From JABAAE01 sp905480545 (GTDB taxonomy: Bacteria; Planctomycetota; Planctomycetia; Pirellulales; Pirellulaceae): a stretch of 64,000 nt of DNA. The translations under genes and the position numbers were made by a program. Numbering within the stretch: position 1 is the stretch's first letter; each line of letters opens with the position of its first letter. Below the pieces are notes generated by a model, which was not told the origin of the DNA, did no database searches, and was given only the letters and a program-made list of their open reading frames with translations. Where the stretch lies: NCBI GenBank assembly GCA_943788025.1, contig CALSOR010000009.1, forward strand, positions 1 to 64,000, given 5' to 3'. Below are positions 43,575 through 53,166 of this stretch, one piece after another.

Positions 43575-45251
43575 ATGACATTTTTGATTTTGGTCATCGT
43601 TTTATTCATTGCGTTGATCGTTTTCATGGTGCTGAGTGCCAAGAAGACGCACTGGATGAATCTGGTAGGCGTTTTCTTTGTTTTCGTTTTCGCCGTGTTT
43701 TACATGATGATGATTCCGAACGTTTTAAAAACGCGATCGGCATGGCTGGAGAACGCACAGCGGAACGAACAACGTTACGTGAAACAGCAAGATGAGCTGA
43801 AGCAATTGCTAACTGGGACATCGGGCGATTTTCAATATCCCGAAGGGTCTTTGAAAAGGAACGAATCGCTTGCACGAGCGCAAGTATTCGGCCGCGGTCG
43901 CGTTTGGCGAAAATGCATTCCGGGTGCGTTTACAGCTGGTGCAGATCCAGCGAATCTTGCGACCGGAAGTGTTGTGGTCGAGCTTCCACCTGATTCACCT
44001 TCAATGAAAGCGCAGCCGCTCGCCAATGTCGCTGGTGCAGAAGCGAGCGAGAACGTTTCGCTGGTGTACGTTTTTCTTGAAACGGTTGATCCTAACAATG
44101 GCTCGGCCAAGTTAAGTAATTACATTGGATCTTTCTTTGCCACAAATCCAACCGACGACAATAAAATCACATTGACGCCAAGTTTGATCTTGCCCGATCC
44201 AGACAACATTGCAGACGTTCGGGCGAGTAATCCAAATTACAAAACGGCACGTGAATTGGTTGAAACGGAGCGTGCGGCCGGTACTTACTGGGCAATGTAC
44301 GACATTCTGCCAACGGACAGCTATGACGTTTTTGTTGAGGCTTGGCGGGCCGAAAAGGGCGATCCGAAACTGGACGTTACGTTGCAGATGCTAAAAGACG
44401 AGGTCATCCCCAAGTACTTGCCTGACGATTTAATGCGTATGCAGAATGACAAGGCGAAGTATGACGCGGTAGTCAACCCAATCATATATACGGGGCAGCC
44501 CAAAAAGGTTTACACAGCAAGCACTAAAATTGAAGACGATGGAATTGATGATGGCAAAGACATCCTCACCGTACTAGAGGACAATCTATGGTACGAAGTG
44601 GAATTCAAGGAGAAGGCCAAGAAGAGCATTACGGTAGACTTTACTCCCGGTGATGAAGCTGCTCAAAAACAAATTGCTCTTCGCGGACTTGCGTTTGATC
44701 GACAGGGACTTGCATTGGTTGAAGTTTTGAAACTTGGCGAAGCTGTCGTTTTTGATGCTGGTGACAAGCTGCTTTTGGATCACGATTCATGGGTAAAGAA
44801 TCCGACGGGCGTGATTGCTGACATGAAAGATGCGAACACGATCGAGGAAAAACAAATTTATTACCGGCGCAAATTGAACGATTTCGATTACGAATTTCGT
44901 CAACTTGTCGCGACCGATGCTCAGCTTACGAGCGACCGAGATCACGCGAAAGAAAAGCTTGAAGAGGGGCTGCAGATTGAGGCCATGTACGAAAAGCAGA
45001 AGAAGACTCGTGAAGAGTTGGTGAATAAGCTGAATAAAGACGTTACCAGTTTTAAGGCTGATTTGGCCGTGGTTCAGGATTATCGCAAGAGGCTTGAGGC
45101 AAAGTACCAGGCAGAAAAAGCAGAAACGGACCAGCTGTATCGGACCATTAAAGAACTTTATGCGAAGAAACAACTTCTAGCACAAGAGGCGTCTCGTCAG
45201 GCAGAAGAGCGTTCACGCAAGGCGGCCGAGAGTTCTGGGGATACGGAATAG
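43575..45251 (+). CDS. Membrane-anchored coiled-coil protein of unknown function
   Basis: A 558-residue protein. Two closely spaced membrane segments (FLILVIVLFIALIVFMVLS and VGVFFVFVFAVFYMMMIP) are at the N-terminus. A middle region of about 300 residues is probably extracytoplasmic, with GSVVVELPPDSPS and TYWAMYDILPTDSYDVFVEA. Residues from about 430 onward form a long Glu/Lys-rich coiled coil (AEKAETDQLYRTIKELYAKK). I know proteins of this layout in Planctomycetes but no function. It is divergent from the TolC-family gene, and an envelope role with it is only a guess. The ATG at 43575 follows from the promoter position. Confidence 0.78.
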   Translation: MTFLILVIVLFIALIVFMVLSAKKTHWMNLVGVFFVFVFAVFYMMMIPNVLKTRSAWLENAQRNEQRYVKQQDELKQLLTGTSGDFQYPEGSLKRNESLARAQVFGRGRVWRKCIPGAFTAGADPANLATGSVVVELPPDSPSMKAQPLANVAGAEASENVSLVYVFLETVDPNNGSAKLSNYIGSFFATNPTDDNKITLTPSLILPDPDNIADVRASNPNYKTARELVETERAAGTYWAMYDILPTDSYDVFVEAWRAEKGDPKLDVTLQMLKDEVIPKYLPDDLMRMQNDKAKYDAVVNPIIYTGQPKKVYTASTKIEDDGIDDGKDILTVLEDNLWYEVEFKEKAKKSITVDFTPGDEAAQKQIALRGLAFDRQGLALVEVLKLGEAVVFDAGDKLLLDHDSWVKNPTGVIADMKDANTIEEKQIYYRRKLNDFDYEFRQLVATDAQLTSDRDHAKEKLEEGLQIEAMYEKQKKTREELVNKLNKDVTSFKADLAVVQDYRKRLEAKYQAEKAETDQLYRTIKELYAKKQLLAQEASRQAEERSRKAAESSGDTE

Positions 45252-45282
45252 TTTTGGGCTTGATTTAAACGTTGTATGGGCT

Positions 45283-47022
45283 CTATCTGAAGCGGAGTCC
45301 TCGGACTTTTAGCAGATCGGCCACTCGGTTTTCAAGTTGGAAAATTTCGCTAGTTTGCGATTTTAGAAACAACGAGACGACCTTCTCGTTGGATTGCAGC
45401 AATTGGGAAACCTGCATTAATGCACGGTCTGCTTCTTTATTTAACCGATTAACCAACTCCGTTTTTTTCATTTCGTATCCTCGCGAAATCGTCGAATTAA
45501 ACGCATTGGCGATCTGCGGTCCCAGGTTTGAATTCAGCTCCCACTTCGGCGATTCAGGTGTCCCGGATATTTTTGCGACAATTTGGAAACCCTGAATCTC
45601 TTTCAGATCGTCGTTCAGCATCGACTTCAGTTCTCCCGCAAATTCATTTTGAATGTTGGTGGCAATCGTTAGCCCAACTTGTTTTTGTACGGCCTTTACT
45701 TGCCCGGATAGCTCATTGCCGACCAGCTCAATTCGGGCATGGATCTCGACTTCAGAACTGGAAAGGCTCAATTGGACTTTATCATCAATTTTCAGCTCCT
45801 GATCTGAGACTTTCAGCGATGGGATCTTGATCACGATCCGGTCGTGGTCGATTGAGTGGCTTCGGTCAACCATGCCCTTGACGGAAAACTGGATATCGCC
45901 GGTGGATTCAAATTGAAGGTATGCGGGTTTACCGTAGCGTTCTGGCTGATGCGTGAGACCGGCAATTTGTCCCGTGAATTCGTAGGGGCGATTTTCGAAA
46001 GTTCCAATTCCGTTTAGCCGAAGTGACCGAACGAGCATGTCTGGCTCATCTTTGATTCCGGGAAATCGAATCGTTTGCCCACGGCTACGGTTGGCTTCCA
46101 ATTGTTTTTTTGGGTGTGGGAAAGTTGTTCGAAGCCACTTAATCCAACTGATTGCCAGGTCAACGCGTTGGCCGTTTTGGTCACCCACTAGCAATTGCGA
46201 GAGCGATCTTCCGTTTAAACGTTTGCTATTCTTGATTTCGTCGATCCTTGCAAGGTCGCGATTTTTTGCAGCAAGAATATTGTTTCGGTCAACGAGAATC
46301 TGGTTTCTGTAGGACGCCAGCGATTGTTGAAGATTTTTCAATTCAGATTTAATCGTCGTCGAATCGCGGACCGCTTGTTCAACTTTGGGCAAGTCGCGAA
46401 GCGTGTTGAGCGGATTGGCCTGTAAGGATCTGGATAAATCTCGAATCTCACGTATTCTCAGTTCAAGTTTTTTTCCTCTTTGCATTAATGCGGCATATTC
46501 CTGCGGCCAACGCTCAAAAACATCCTTCGAACACTGGATGGTCTCGAAATTTTCGTCGAATCGGCGGGTAAGCAAATCTGTTAACCCGCCCGCGACGTTT
46601 TCACCAACGTTGGCAATGTAATCGTTGATAAGGCTTGACTCGGCAGACTCCGCCGATTTAGGTCGGATGACTTTTCCAGAGGTTGTCCGCTCGGTGCCGA
46701 ACTGTAAACCATCCAAACTGCCGTCAGTCACAATGAACCTCTTGTGCAGCAGTTCATTTTGGTCAAAGTTCAGGTGTGCGTCTGAAAAATCAAAAAGGTT
46801 TTTCATCGGATCTTTGGGGTCCGCAAAATGTACCTTGCCTACCACGATCTGGGTTTGGAAAGGAGATGCGTCAAGTGACCCAATTTCCAATTTTGAACCG
46901 GTCACCCATTCAGCTACAGTAACGAGGCCAAATTTTAAGAGCGGGCTGGTCCCAAAATGAATCGCCGCAAAAATTCCGAACAGTAAAAAAAGTCGAATGA
47001 AAACAAACTTCCACTTAATCAT
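45283..47022 (-). CDS. TIGR03545-family protein
   Basis: A 579-residue membrane-anchored protein matching my memory of TIGR03545. Its N-terminal segment FVFIRLFLLFGIFAAIHFG is followed by an AsmA-like beta region (GSKLEIGSLDASPFQTQIVV, FDFSDAHLNFDQNELLHKR). A helical coiled-coil middle runs from about residue 165 to 300, then a second beta-rich half (QFSVKGMVDRSHSIDHDRIV). The AsmA-like resemblance suggests a periplasmic, possibly lipid-transfer-type role, but this is inference. It overlaps the upstream TIGR03546 gene by 4 nt (ATGA), so the two are translationally coupled. Confidence 0.83.
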   Translation of the reverse strand: MIKWKFVFIRLFLLFGIFAAIHFGTSPLLKFGLVTVAEWVTGSKLEIGSLDASPFQTQIVVGKVHFADPKDPMKNLFDFSDAHLNFDQNELLHKRFIVTDGSLDGLQFGTERTTSGKVIRPKSAESAESSLINDYIANVGENVAGGLTDLLTRRFDENFETIQCSKDVFERWPQEYAALMQRGKKLELRIREIRDLSRSLQANPLNTLRDLPKVEQAVRDSTTIKSELKNLQQSLASYRNQILVDRNNILAAKNRDLARIDEIKNSKRLNGRSLSQLLVGDQNGQRVDLAISWIKWLRTTFPHPKKQLEANRSRGQTIRFPGIKDEPDMLVRSLRLNGIGTFENRPYEFTGQIAGLTHQPERYGKPAYLQFESTGDIQFSVKGMVDRSHSIDHDRIVIKIPSLKVSDQELKIDDKVQLSLSSSEVEIHARIELVGNELSGQVKAVQKQVGLTIATNIQNEFAGELKSMLNDDLKEIQGFQIVAKISGTPESPKWELNSNLGPQIANAFNSTISRGYEMKKTELVNRLNKEADRALMQVSQLLQSNEKVVSLFLKSQTSEIFQLENRVADLLKVRGLRFR

Positions 47023-47537
47023 GACTCAGCTCCTGCCAATTCGGCCAATTTTTTCTTTCCAGCAATGACTCGGAAAAGCCAAAATCGAGTCAACGATCTG
47101 GAAAAACGAGCTCCATTCGCCTCAAAAAATCCGGTCGAATAATAGTAAATCGGAAACATGAGGAAGAGCCCGACGAGAAGGCTGCCCATGACGACGGTGT
47201 TGTTGAACCGTGTCCAGGCCGAAAATGGCTGTTGGTACAGCCAGACCCAAGTTGCTTCCAGATTTTCGTGTGTCAAAACGAAGAGACCGACTTGGTGAAA
47301 TAGTGGATCGCAAAGCGAGCCGATTAAAGCAAATGTGATCGCCGATAATGTCGTTGCCAGTAGATTTACGCTAGTGGCAAAAACAAACAGGCCAAACATC
47401 ATTGCGAATGCGCTGTCTTTCGGAAGTAAGCCGATCATCATCCCGACAGCGATGCCAAATCCGATTTGTTTTGGCGAATCGCTTCCGCGAATTGCAGAGA
47501 TTAGAATCTTGAGCGTCTTGTATATGAAAAGAAACAT
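47019..47537 (-). CDS. TIGR03546-family integral membrane protein
   Basis: A 172-residue protein with about four hydrophobic segments (IGFGIAVGMMIGLLP, AFAMMFGLFVFATSVNLLAT, SLLVGLFLMFPIYYY) and a DUF2062-like opening where a Gly/Pro-containing motif (GMMIGLLPKDS) follows the first helix. Length and layout fit TIGR03546, which by definition neighbours TIGR03545. The stop codon overlaps the ATG of that partner. The function is not established; conserved pairing suggests the two form one envelope system. Confidence 0.84.
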   Translation of the reverse strand: MFLFIYKTLKILISAIRGSDSPKQIGFGIAVGMMIGLLPKDSAFAMMFGLFVFATSVNLLATTLSAITFALIGSLCDPLFHQVGLFVLTHENLEATWVWLYQQPFSAWTRFNNTVVMGSLLVGLFLMFPIYYYSTGFFEANGARFSRSLTRFWLFRVIAGKKKLAELAGAES

Positions 47538-47661
47538 CCTTGTTTCTCACTTTTGGTTTCGGTTGATTACGTTTCAGTCGCCAATTACGGGTCCCAATGA
47601 GATCAAGCGTAGGTCGACATCACTCTGATCAAATCGAAAACTGCCAGTCGTAACCGCGCAT

Positions 47662-47687
47662 AAAAAAACACGGTAATAACCGTGTTT
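47662..47687 (-). terminator. Intrinsic terminator of rpsT
   Basis: On the minus strand AAACACGGT and ACCGTGTTT pair around a 4-nt loop and run into a T tract. It lies about 140 nt after the rpsT stop and before the TIGR03546 gene, separating the two transcripts. Confidence 0.8.
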
Positions 47688-47827
47688 GACTGAAACTGGT
47701 TTATCAGTTTCGAACGTTAGCGAATTAGACTGTCGACCACCAGCCAAATTCAAAATAAATTTCTATTTCAAAAGAACTTTTGAAATCGAAAGCTTCATGA
47801 ATTATTTTGGCGAACCGGTAGCGATTG

Positions 47828-48100
47828 TTAGCTAGCTGTTTTTGCCGATTTGATCAACTTCGACAACCGAGATTTGTGTCGAGCCGCTTTGTTTGGGTGG
47901 AAGAGGTTTGATGCACCAGCTTTGTCCAGCCTTTTGGTAGCAACAGCGTACTCCTCTTCGGCCTTGGCAATGTCGCCTGCGGCCACAGCCTCACGAACCT
48001 TTTTGATTTGCGTACGAACCGCGCTTCGCTTTGCTTTATTCTGCAATCGGCGAGTTTCGCTCTGACGAAGTCTTTTCTTTGCGCTCTCTGAGTTTGGCAT
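47828..48100 (-). CDS. rpsT: 30S ribosomal protein S20
   Basis: A 90-residue, Lys/Arg/Ala-rich, all-helical ribosomal protein of the small subunit. MPNSESAKKRLRQSETRRLQ is the conserved start, then KRSAVRTQIKKVREAV in the middle and SNLFHPNKAARHKSRLSKLI near the end (IHKNKAARxKSRL in other bacteria). Length is standard. It is transcribed alone, divergent from the CobA-HemD gene, with a promoter about 45 nt upstream and an intrinsic terminator downstream. Confidence 0.97.
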   Translation of the reverse strand: MPNSESAKKRLRQSETRRLQNKAKRSAVRTQIKKVREAVAAGDIAKAEEEYAVATKRLDKAGASNLFHPNKAARHKSRLSKLIKSAKTAS

Positions 48101-48125
48101 GAACCAATATTGCCTTGATATACGT

Positions 48126-48153
48126 GATTTATGTTAATCGTCCAGTATGTCAA
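48126..48153 (-). promoter_or_regulatory. Candidate promoter of rpsT
   Basis: On the minus strand a perfect TTGACA (48153-48148) and a weak TAAATC (48131-48126) are separated by 16 nt, placing the start close to the rpsT ATG. Confidence 0.4.
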
Positions 48154-48249
48154 ATTCGGCAAATCAAGTCGAGGGGCACGCGATTTTTTTCAGGAAATAA
48201 TGTATTTTCACGTTTTGAAACGATCGAAATCCGGAATATTGTGCCCTCG

Positions 48250-49770
48250 ATGACTATATCTCACCGTCCGACCACTGGAAAAGTCTATTTGATTGGTGCT
48301 GGTCCAGGCGATCCTGGAATGTTGACGTTACGGGGAAAAGAGTGTCTTTCATTGGCCAATGTCGTAATTTACGACTATCTAGCGAATCCAGAGATCCTAA
48401 GTTTTGCTCATTCTGCCCGGCAGATCTGTTTGGGGAAACATGGAACGGGGCGGTTGTTACCACAGTCCGAGATTAACGAAATGATCGTCGATTTCGCGCA
48501 GCAGGGGTTGAACGTTGTGCGATTGAAGGGAGGCGATCCCGCAATTTTTGCTCGAACGCACGAAGAGTTAGAAAAAGTGTCTGCGGCTGGAATTCCCTTT
48601 GAAATCGTTCCGGGGATTACATCTGCACTGGCTGTGACAGCAACGGTAGGGATTCCGCTGACGCACCGAGAGATGGCCTCTGCCGTCGCTTTTATCACGG
48701 GGCAGGGAAAGAATGGCGGACCGCCAGATAACATTGATTTTGAATCGCTCGCGAGATTTCCGGGGACATTGGTTTTCTATATGGCAACAACGACGGTTCA
48801 TCATTGGGCAAGCAACTTGTTGTCCGCAGGGTTGTCGCCAACGACGCCCGTTGTCGCCGTTCGTAATTGCAGTCTGGCTTCGCAGACATCTTTTCAGTGT
48901 CAGTTGAATGAAATTGCCGATCGTGTAAATCGGGATGTAAAGCTTCGGCCGCCAGTTCTATTTGTTGTTGGTAAAACTGCCTCGCATTACGGACGACATA
49001 ACTGGTTTGAAAAACGCCCTTTGTTCGGGAGAACCGTTTTGGTCACTCGTCCTAATCACCAGGCGGTTGAGCTTGGCAAAAAACTGACGGATTTGGGCGC
49101 AAACGTTGTTTACCAACCGGCCATCGAAATCCGAAAGACTCAGCTCGATGACGTGGGGAAACGCATTGTTGAGAACGTCGACGATTTTCAGTGGCTGGTA
49201 TTTTCGAGCGTGAACGGTGTTGATCACTTTATGTCTCATCTTTTGAAGTGTGGCGACATTAGAATGCTTTCGGCGATTCAAATCGCTTCAATCGGTCCAG
49301 CAACCAGGGACAGATTAAAGCAGTATTATCTTGATGCGGATTTGGTGCCCGAGTCATTTGATGCTGAGTCACTTGCCGATTCACTCAGCGGCGAAGTCGA
49401 TGGCAAAAAGGTCCTGTTGATTAGGGCAAGTCGCGGGCGTGAAATACTGAACGAAAAATTGACAGGATTCGGCGCCGCCGTCACTCAATTGGTTTGTTAC
49501 GAAAGCGTAGACTGTGATTGTCCAGATCCTGCAGTGACGGACCTGCTTCGGAGCCAGCAGATCGATTTTGTCACGGTGACTAGCTCGGCGATTGCAAAAT
49601 CAATTCATCGAATGTTCGGCGACGATTTGAATTTTGCGAAAATTGTTAGTATCAGTCCCCTGACGTCTGCCGTTCTTGAAAAGCTTGATCATTCGGTTGG
49701 CATCGAAGCTGCACAATACACGATGGATGGGATGTTGGATGCCTTGCTCGAGTTTACCGCAGCTGAGTAG
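48250..49770 (+). CDS. cobA-hemD: Uroporphyrinogen-III methyltransferase / synthase fusion
   Basis: A 506-residue bifunctional tetrapyrrole enzyme. Residues 1-255 are the SAM-dependent uroporphyrinogen-III C-methyltransferase: VYLIGAGPGDPGMLTLRG at the SAM site, VVRLKGGDPAIF, and GIPLTHREMASAVAFITGQG. From about 265 is the uroporphyrinogen-III synthase (RTVLVTRPNHQAVELGKKLT, WLVFSSVNGVDHF, VTVTSSAIAKSIHRMFG). Together they make uroporphyrinogen III from hydroxymethylbilane and methylate it toward sirohaem or cobalamin. The ATG at 48250 starts six residues before the conserved GKVYLIG; the longer frame to 48115 overlaps the rpsT promoter. Fusions of this order are known in several phyla. Confidence 0.93.
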   Translation: MTISHRPTTGKVYLIGAGPGDPGMLTLRGKECLSLANVVIYDYLANPEILSFAHSARQICLGKHGTGRLLPQSEINEMIVDFAQQGLNVVRLKGGDPAIFARTHEELEKVSAAGIPFEIVPGITSALAVTATVGIPLTHREMASAVAFITGQGKNGGPPDNIDFESLARFPGTLVFYMATTTVHHWASNLLSAGLSPTTPVVAVRNCSLASQTSFQCQLNEIADRVNRDVKLRPPVLFVVGKTASHYGRHNWFEKRPLFGRTVLVTRPNHQAVELGKKLTDLGANVVYQPAIEIRKTQLDDVGKRIVENVDDFQWLVFSSVNGVDHFMSHLLKCGDIRMLSAIQIASIGPATRDRLKQYYLDADLVPESFDAESLADSLSGEVDGKKVLLIRASRGREILNEKLTGFGAAVTQLVCYESVDCDCPDPAVTDLLRSQQIDFVTVTSSAIAKSIHRMFGDDLNFAKIVSISPLTSAVLEKLDHSVGIEAAQYTMDGMLDALLEFTAAE

Positions 49771-50406
49771 TTAATGGCGACCCGCTGTTATTCGAATCAG
49801 GGTAATGCACTTTGAAGTGAGGTCGATTAGACACGACCGCCGACGTAAATTCTGAAAGTAAAAATTGCGAGGAAGATGAAGCAGGCCTGCTTTTTGGAAT
49901 CCTATCCGCGGATCCCGATTGTGAGTAAGGCTACTGACTATACCATCGAGCCAAACACGAAAATGAATTCTCGAATGAAGCCTCATGAATGATGACGGTC
50001 CAATGCCATAATGTCGTTGCTGTTTTATGTTGACCAAGTCGTAGATTGTAACTTACGCCACTCTTCATTTTGATTCTTGTTTAAATCCCAAATCTTGGGT
50101 TCCTTCTTTTCACGCCAACGTCTCTGTGAAGATCGACCCTTGGCAACCAATTTCTGCAGATGATCAAGCGATAGGGGACCCTTGAATTCCGGTTTTTCTT
50201 CTTAAAACCTTTTTGTTTCGGACGCGAAGTAGTGATTCCGGATGGGCAACTGACTGTTTGACATCAACAATGATTTCGTCGATGTCAAACAGTCACCATG
50301 TGCCACGTCACGCAATCGTTGTGTCCAGTTGGATCGGGTGTCCGAGTGTGCACACCAAAATGCAAATTGGCGACATTGGGCAATGGATACAAGTTAATCG
50401 TCGCGG
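49771..50406. other. Long convergent gap with an inverted repeat, no gene called
   Basis: About 640 bp between the convergent CobA-HemD and DUF3754 genes. No frame has protein character; the short frames present look like chance. The notable feature is the perfect inverted repeat at 50251-50295. Confidence 0.5.
50251..50295. repeat. Perfect 15-bp inverted repeat
   Basis: TGACTGTTTGACATC (50251-50265) and its exact reverse complement (50281-50295) flank a 15-nt spacer. There is no T tract on either side, so it is not a typical intrinsic terminator. It may form a stable RNA hairpin, be a protein-binding site, or be a small-element remnant. Confidence 0.85.
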
Positions 50407-51699
50407 CTATGGATTGTCCTTGTCGAATTCACGTTTTGGCCAATGGTACGAAAAGACACTGTCCCACCTGAAGTCCAAGTTGGCCAACGCTTTTTCGATC
50501 GTTACGCAAAACCAGTGGTCGCCTTTAGCGTAAACGATTTGCAAGGCCTCAAGTTTTCGAAGCGCATCGTCAACCTCGAAATCAATTTCTAGGTCCGTCT
50601 TGCGCAATATATTCAACTCAGCAATTTCGTCGATTTCCTTGCTGGTCAAACCGTCTTTTCCAAACATCCAAAGTACATGATAAGCGATCACCATTTCGCG
50701 ATAGTCTTGAGCTTCCGCTTCGTTCAGGATGCGGAGCAAGACTCCGGAGTTATTGTCCAAATTTTGGAAATACAAATGCCGGGTGAGGTTTAAGAGGTAT
50801 TTGTCCTTGGTTTGCATGTACGTAAAGATACCTTTGGCGACGTAAGCTCCGACGCCGATCACAAGTCCGATAAAACCAAAGAAATTTAACGCCGTTGCAA
50901 AGATCGATACGACCATGATCAAACGGAACATTTTGTAGAGATTGATCGCCAATCCAGACAATGTCGGCAGTATGATCTTTCCTCGATCTACCATCGTCAT
51001 TCGAACGCTTGTCCCAGGCAGCAAGGCATGCATATCTGAATGCGGAATGCTCTTAAAGCTTTTTATGTAAACCACGTTGGGGGAGTGGTCTTCGCCAAGC
51101 CGGTTGTCGTCACGTAAACGAAAGGCGATAACAAGTCGTTGATAAACATCGACGTCAAATTCTTCTTCGCGGAAAAGTTTCCACCACGTGCGTTTTTTCC
51201 AAACTTCTGTTCGACTGCCTCTCGCGTAGATATGCAGATCATCGAAAAGATCAAAATCAACTCGGAGGCGAATTCCGAGAACACCGGCATTTTCAACTGC
51301 TTCCTCGAGGTCGCTCCGTTGAAGTCGTCGGTAATTAGCACGGTCTAAAATGTCTTCAAGTCGCTTGAAGACTTGGTCCGAACTCTTTTTGTTATCTTGA
51401 GGCGCTTCCTTGCCAAATACGAAAACGTTGTCCGGATCAAGTGATGCGTAGACACGGCGAAGTTCAGAAAACTGCGAATGATATTGATGATTGAGTAACG
51501 CATCGAGGATGCGGAACAACTCGCGCAATCTCGATTTGTCTTTAGCTGAACAAGATTCGATTTGAGGCAATGAGTCGAACAGCTCACCTCGACTAATGGG
51601 TATAAATTGCTCACGTGGTAAGGAGTGGGTCGCCGAAGCGTTGTCTTGGCTCGAATCTGTTAACTCGTCCTTGCCCTCATCGTTTGCTGGGCTATCCAT
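50407..51699 (-). CDS. DUF3754 (TMEM143-like) membrane protein
   Basis: A 430-residue protein resembling the DUF3754/TMEM143 family. Its features are RLQRSDLEEAVENAGVLGIR, FDDLHIYARGSR, YQRLVIAFRLRDDN, VYIKSFKSIPHSDMHALLPG and a hydrophobic pair (LIMVVSIFATALNFFGFIG, LVIGVGAYVAKG) near residue 300, followed by a helical domain with YFQNLDNNSGVLLRILNEAE. The role is unknown. The ATG at 51699 is chosen because GGAG lies exactly 6 nt upstream; a TTG 22 codons earlier has no ribosome binding site. A short acidic Ser/Asn/Asp-rich leader precedes the domain. Confidence 0.84.
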   Translation of the reverse strand: MDSPANDEGKDELTDSSQDNASATHSLPREQFIPISRGELFDSLPQIESCSAKDKSRLRELFRILDALLNHQYHSQFSELRRVYASLDPDNVFVFGKEAPQDNKKSSDQVFKRLEDILDRANYRRLQRSDLEEAVENAGVLGIRLRVDFDLFDDLHIYARGSRTEVWKKRTWWKLFREEEFDVDVYQRLVIAFRLRDDNRLGEDHSPNVVYIKSFKSIPHSDMHALLPGTSVRMTMVDRGKIILPTLSGLAINLYKMFRLIMVVSIFATALNFFGFIGLVIGVGAYVAKGIFTYMQTKDKYLLNLTRHLYFQNLDNNSGVLLRILNEAEAQDYREMVIAYHVLWMFGKDGLTSKEIDEIAELNILRKTDLEIDFEVDDALRKLEALQIVYAKGDHWFCVTIEKALANLDFRWDSVFSYHWPKREFDKDNP

Positions 51700-51984
51700 C
51701 GACTTCTCCGACGCACCTGAATGAGCTTCAGTATCGTGTTTCGCGTGGGGGTTTGCTTTGGACAATTTAAAACAATGGATGGAGAATGGAGCAATAACGA
51801 AAAACAGGTAGCCGCAAAGAAAGCCAGGAGTGGCTTCGCCGCGAGGATTCTCAATGCCGGAGATCTGAGCTTAGCCACGCCCAATTCTATCCGATGCTCA
51901 AAGCGTTTGTGAGCTTTCGATTGGGAGAGAAAATGGGATATTTTTGTTTTTTTCTCAAACGCAACCTGCGAACTTAAATCCCTT

Positions 51985-52965
51985 CTACTGATCAATCGAC
52001 TTGAAGGTTCCAATTTCTCGAAATGGCTGTGGGGACACTTTTCGAATCGTTCCGTCGACGTTTTGCCGAAAGGTGGTTTCGATCCGTGGCGACCGCTTCT
52101 TCAGATTATCAATGAGCGAAGTTTGTGCAAAAAGCAAGTTTTCGCGATTCTTTAATTCGGATTGAAGTTCGGAAACGACCGACAGTAGCCGCTCCCGTTC
52201 TTTAGACAATGCAATTTCGTTTTCGGAGGGTGTGTGGCGAGCTGCTGATTCGAAAGACTTCGAATTCGCGTCTGGAGTTTGGATGTTTTCAGGATTCGGG
52301 GCTGCCGATTGCCGAGCGATCCTTGCCGCTACTTCGTCAGCGGAATTGTCACTTTTCGCAATTTCCCCATCTGCCGGGTTGTCGATTCCACCCGTTTTTA
52401 ACGGCGGAATTAGTGGGGTTTTCTCGTTCGTTTGAGTGATGGAGGTATCGGCAAGTTGCAATCTCGAGACTTGGCTCGAAAGAGTATCAATTTTCTTTTG
52501 GCTTTCAGATAATTTCTGATTAGCGTTGGTCAGCAACTGTTGCAAGCTAATGTTTTGGTCGAGAGAAAATTTCGTTCGATTTGTCAACTCTGCAATCGGG
52601 CATTTTAGGAGTCGCAGCAAATCAGCGATGACCTGTTGATTGAGGGCGTCAGTAGGGGATTTGTTTGCCGCCTTAAGATTTGCCAGTTGCTCTTCAAGTT
52701 TGGCTATCTCACCATTTCGATTTTTGCTGACTTCGGTCGCTTTGCTGAGCGCCTTTTCAGCATTTTCTCTCGCTGCGACCGCTTGGTTGAATTCGGCCCG
52801 CAAGTTTTTGTTTTCTTCTGAAATCTTTTCCAGGCTTGCGTTTAGATCTGCATTGCCGAAGTCTGGACGCGGATCGCCGTTGAATGCTATGTAGACGGAA
52901 TATCCGACCGCCAGGCAAAAAATAATGGCGGTTGTGCCGTATAAGATATAATTCGAAAGCCGCAT
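51985..52965 (-). CDS. Membrane-anchored coiled-coil protein of unknown function
   Basis: A 326-residue protein with an N-terminal membrane segment (YILYGTTAIIFCLAVGYSVY) and long coiled coils. The first, about residues 40-105, is rich in Ala/Glu/Asn/Lys (AAREN AEKALSKATEVSK). A second segment lies at 120-170, and a Pro/Asn/Ser-rich linker separates it from a third coil (RERLLSVVSELQSELKNREN). No catalytic motif is visible. It is separated by about 220 bp from the DUF3754 gene downstream on the same strand. Function unknown; a structural envelope role is possible. Confidence 0.72.
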   Translation of the reverse strand: MRLSNYILYGTTAIIFCLAVGYSVYIAFNGDPRPDFGNADLNASLEKISEENKNLRAEFNQAVAARENAEKALSKATEVSKNRNGEIAKLEEQLANLKAANKSPTDALNQQVIADLLRLLKCPIAELTNRTKFSLDQNISLQQLLTNANQKLSESQKKIDTLSSQVSRLQLADTSITQTNEKTPLIPPLKTGGIDNPADGEIAKSDNSADEVAARIARQSAAPNPENIQTPDANSKSFESAARHTPSENEIALSKERERLLSVVSELQSELKNRENLLFAQTSLIDNLKKRSPRIETTFRQNVDGTIRKVSPQPFREIGTFKSIDQ

Positions 52966-53100
52966 ACTTGATCCGATATAAACTGCTTTCCCCCCTCACG
53001 ATGATTATGGAGAGGCGCTCTTTGGGATCAAGGCGAAAAAATCAGATTAACGATTAATCGAACGTAATCGTAGTGAATTGCGGTACCGGAATTGGCGCAT

Positions 53101-53130
53101 AAAAAAAGCTTGCACTAACCCGCAAGCTTT
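53101..53130 (-). terminator. Intrinsic terminator after tRNA-Cys
   Basis: On the minus strand AAAGCTTGC and GCAAGCTTT pair around an 8-nt loop and continue into a run of T. It lies about 37 nt after the tRNA 3' end. Confidence 0.8.
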
Positions 53131-53166
53131 CTCAAATCTCAAACTGTTGCATATTAAAACAGTAAG

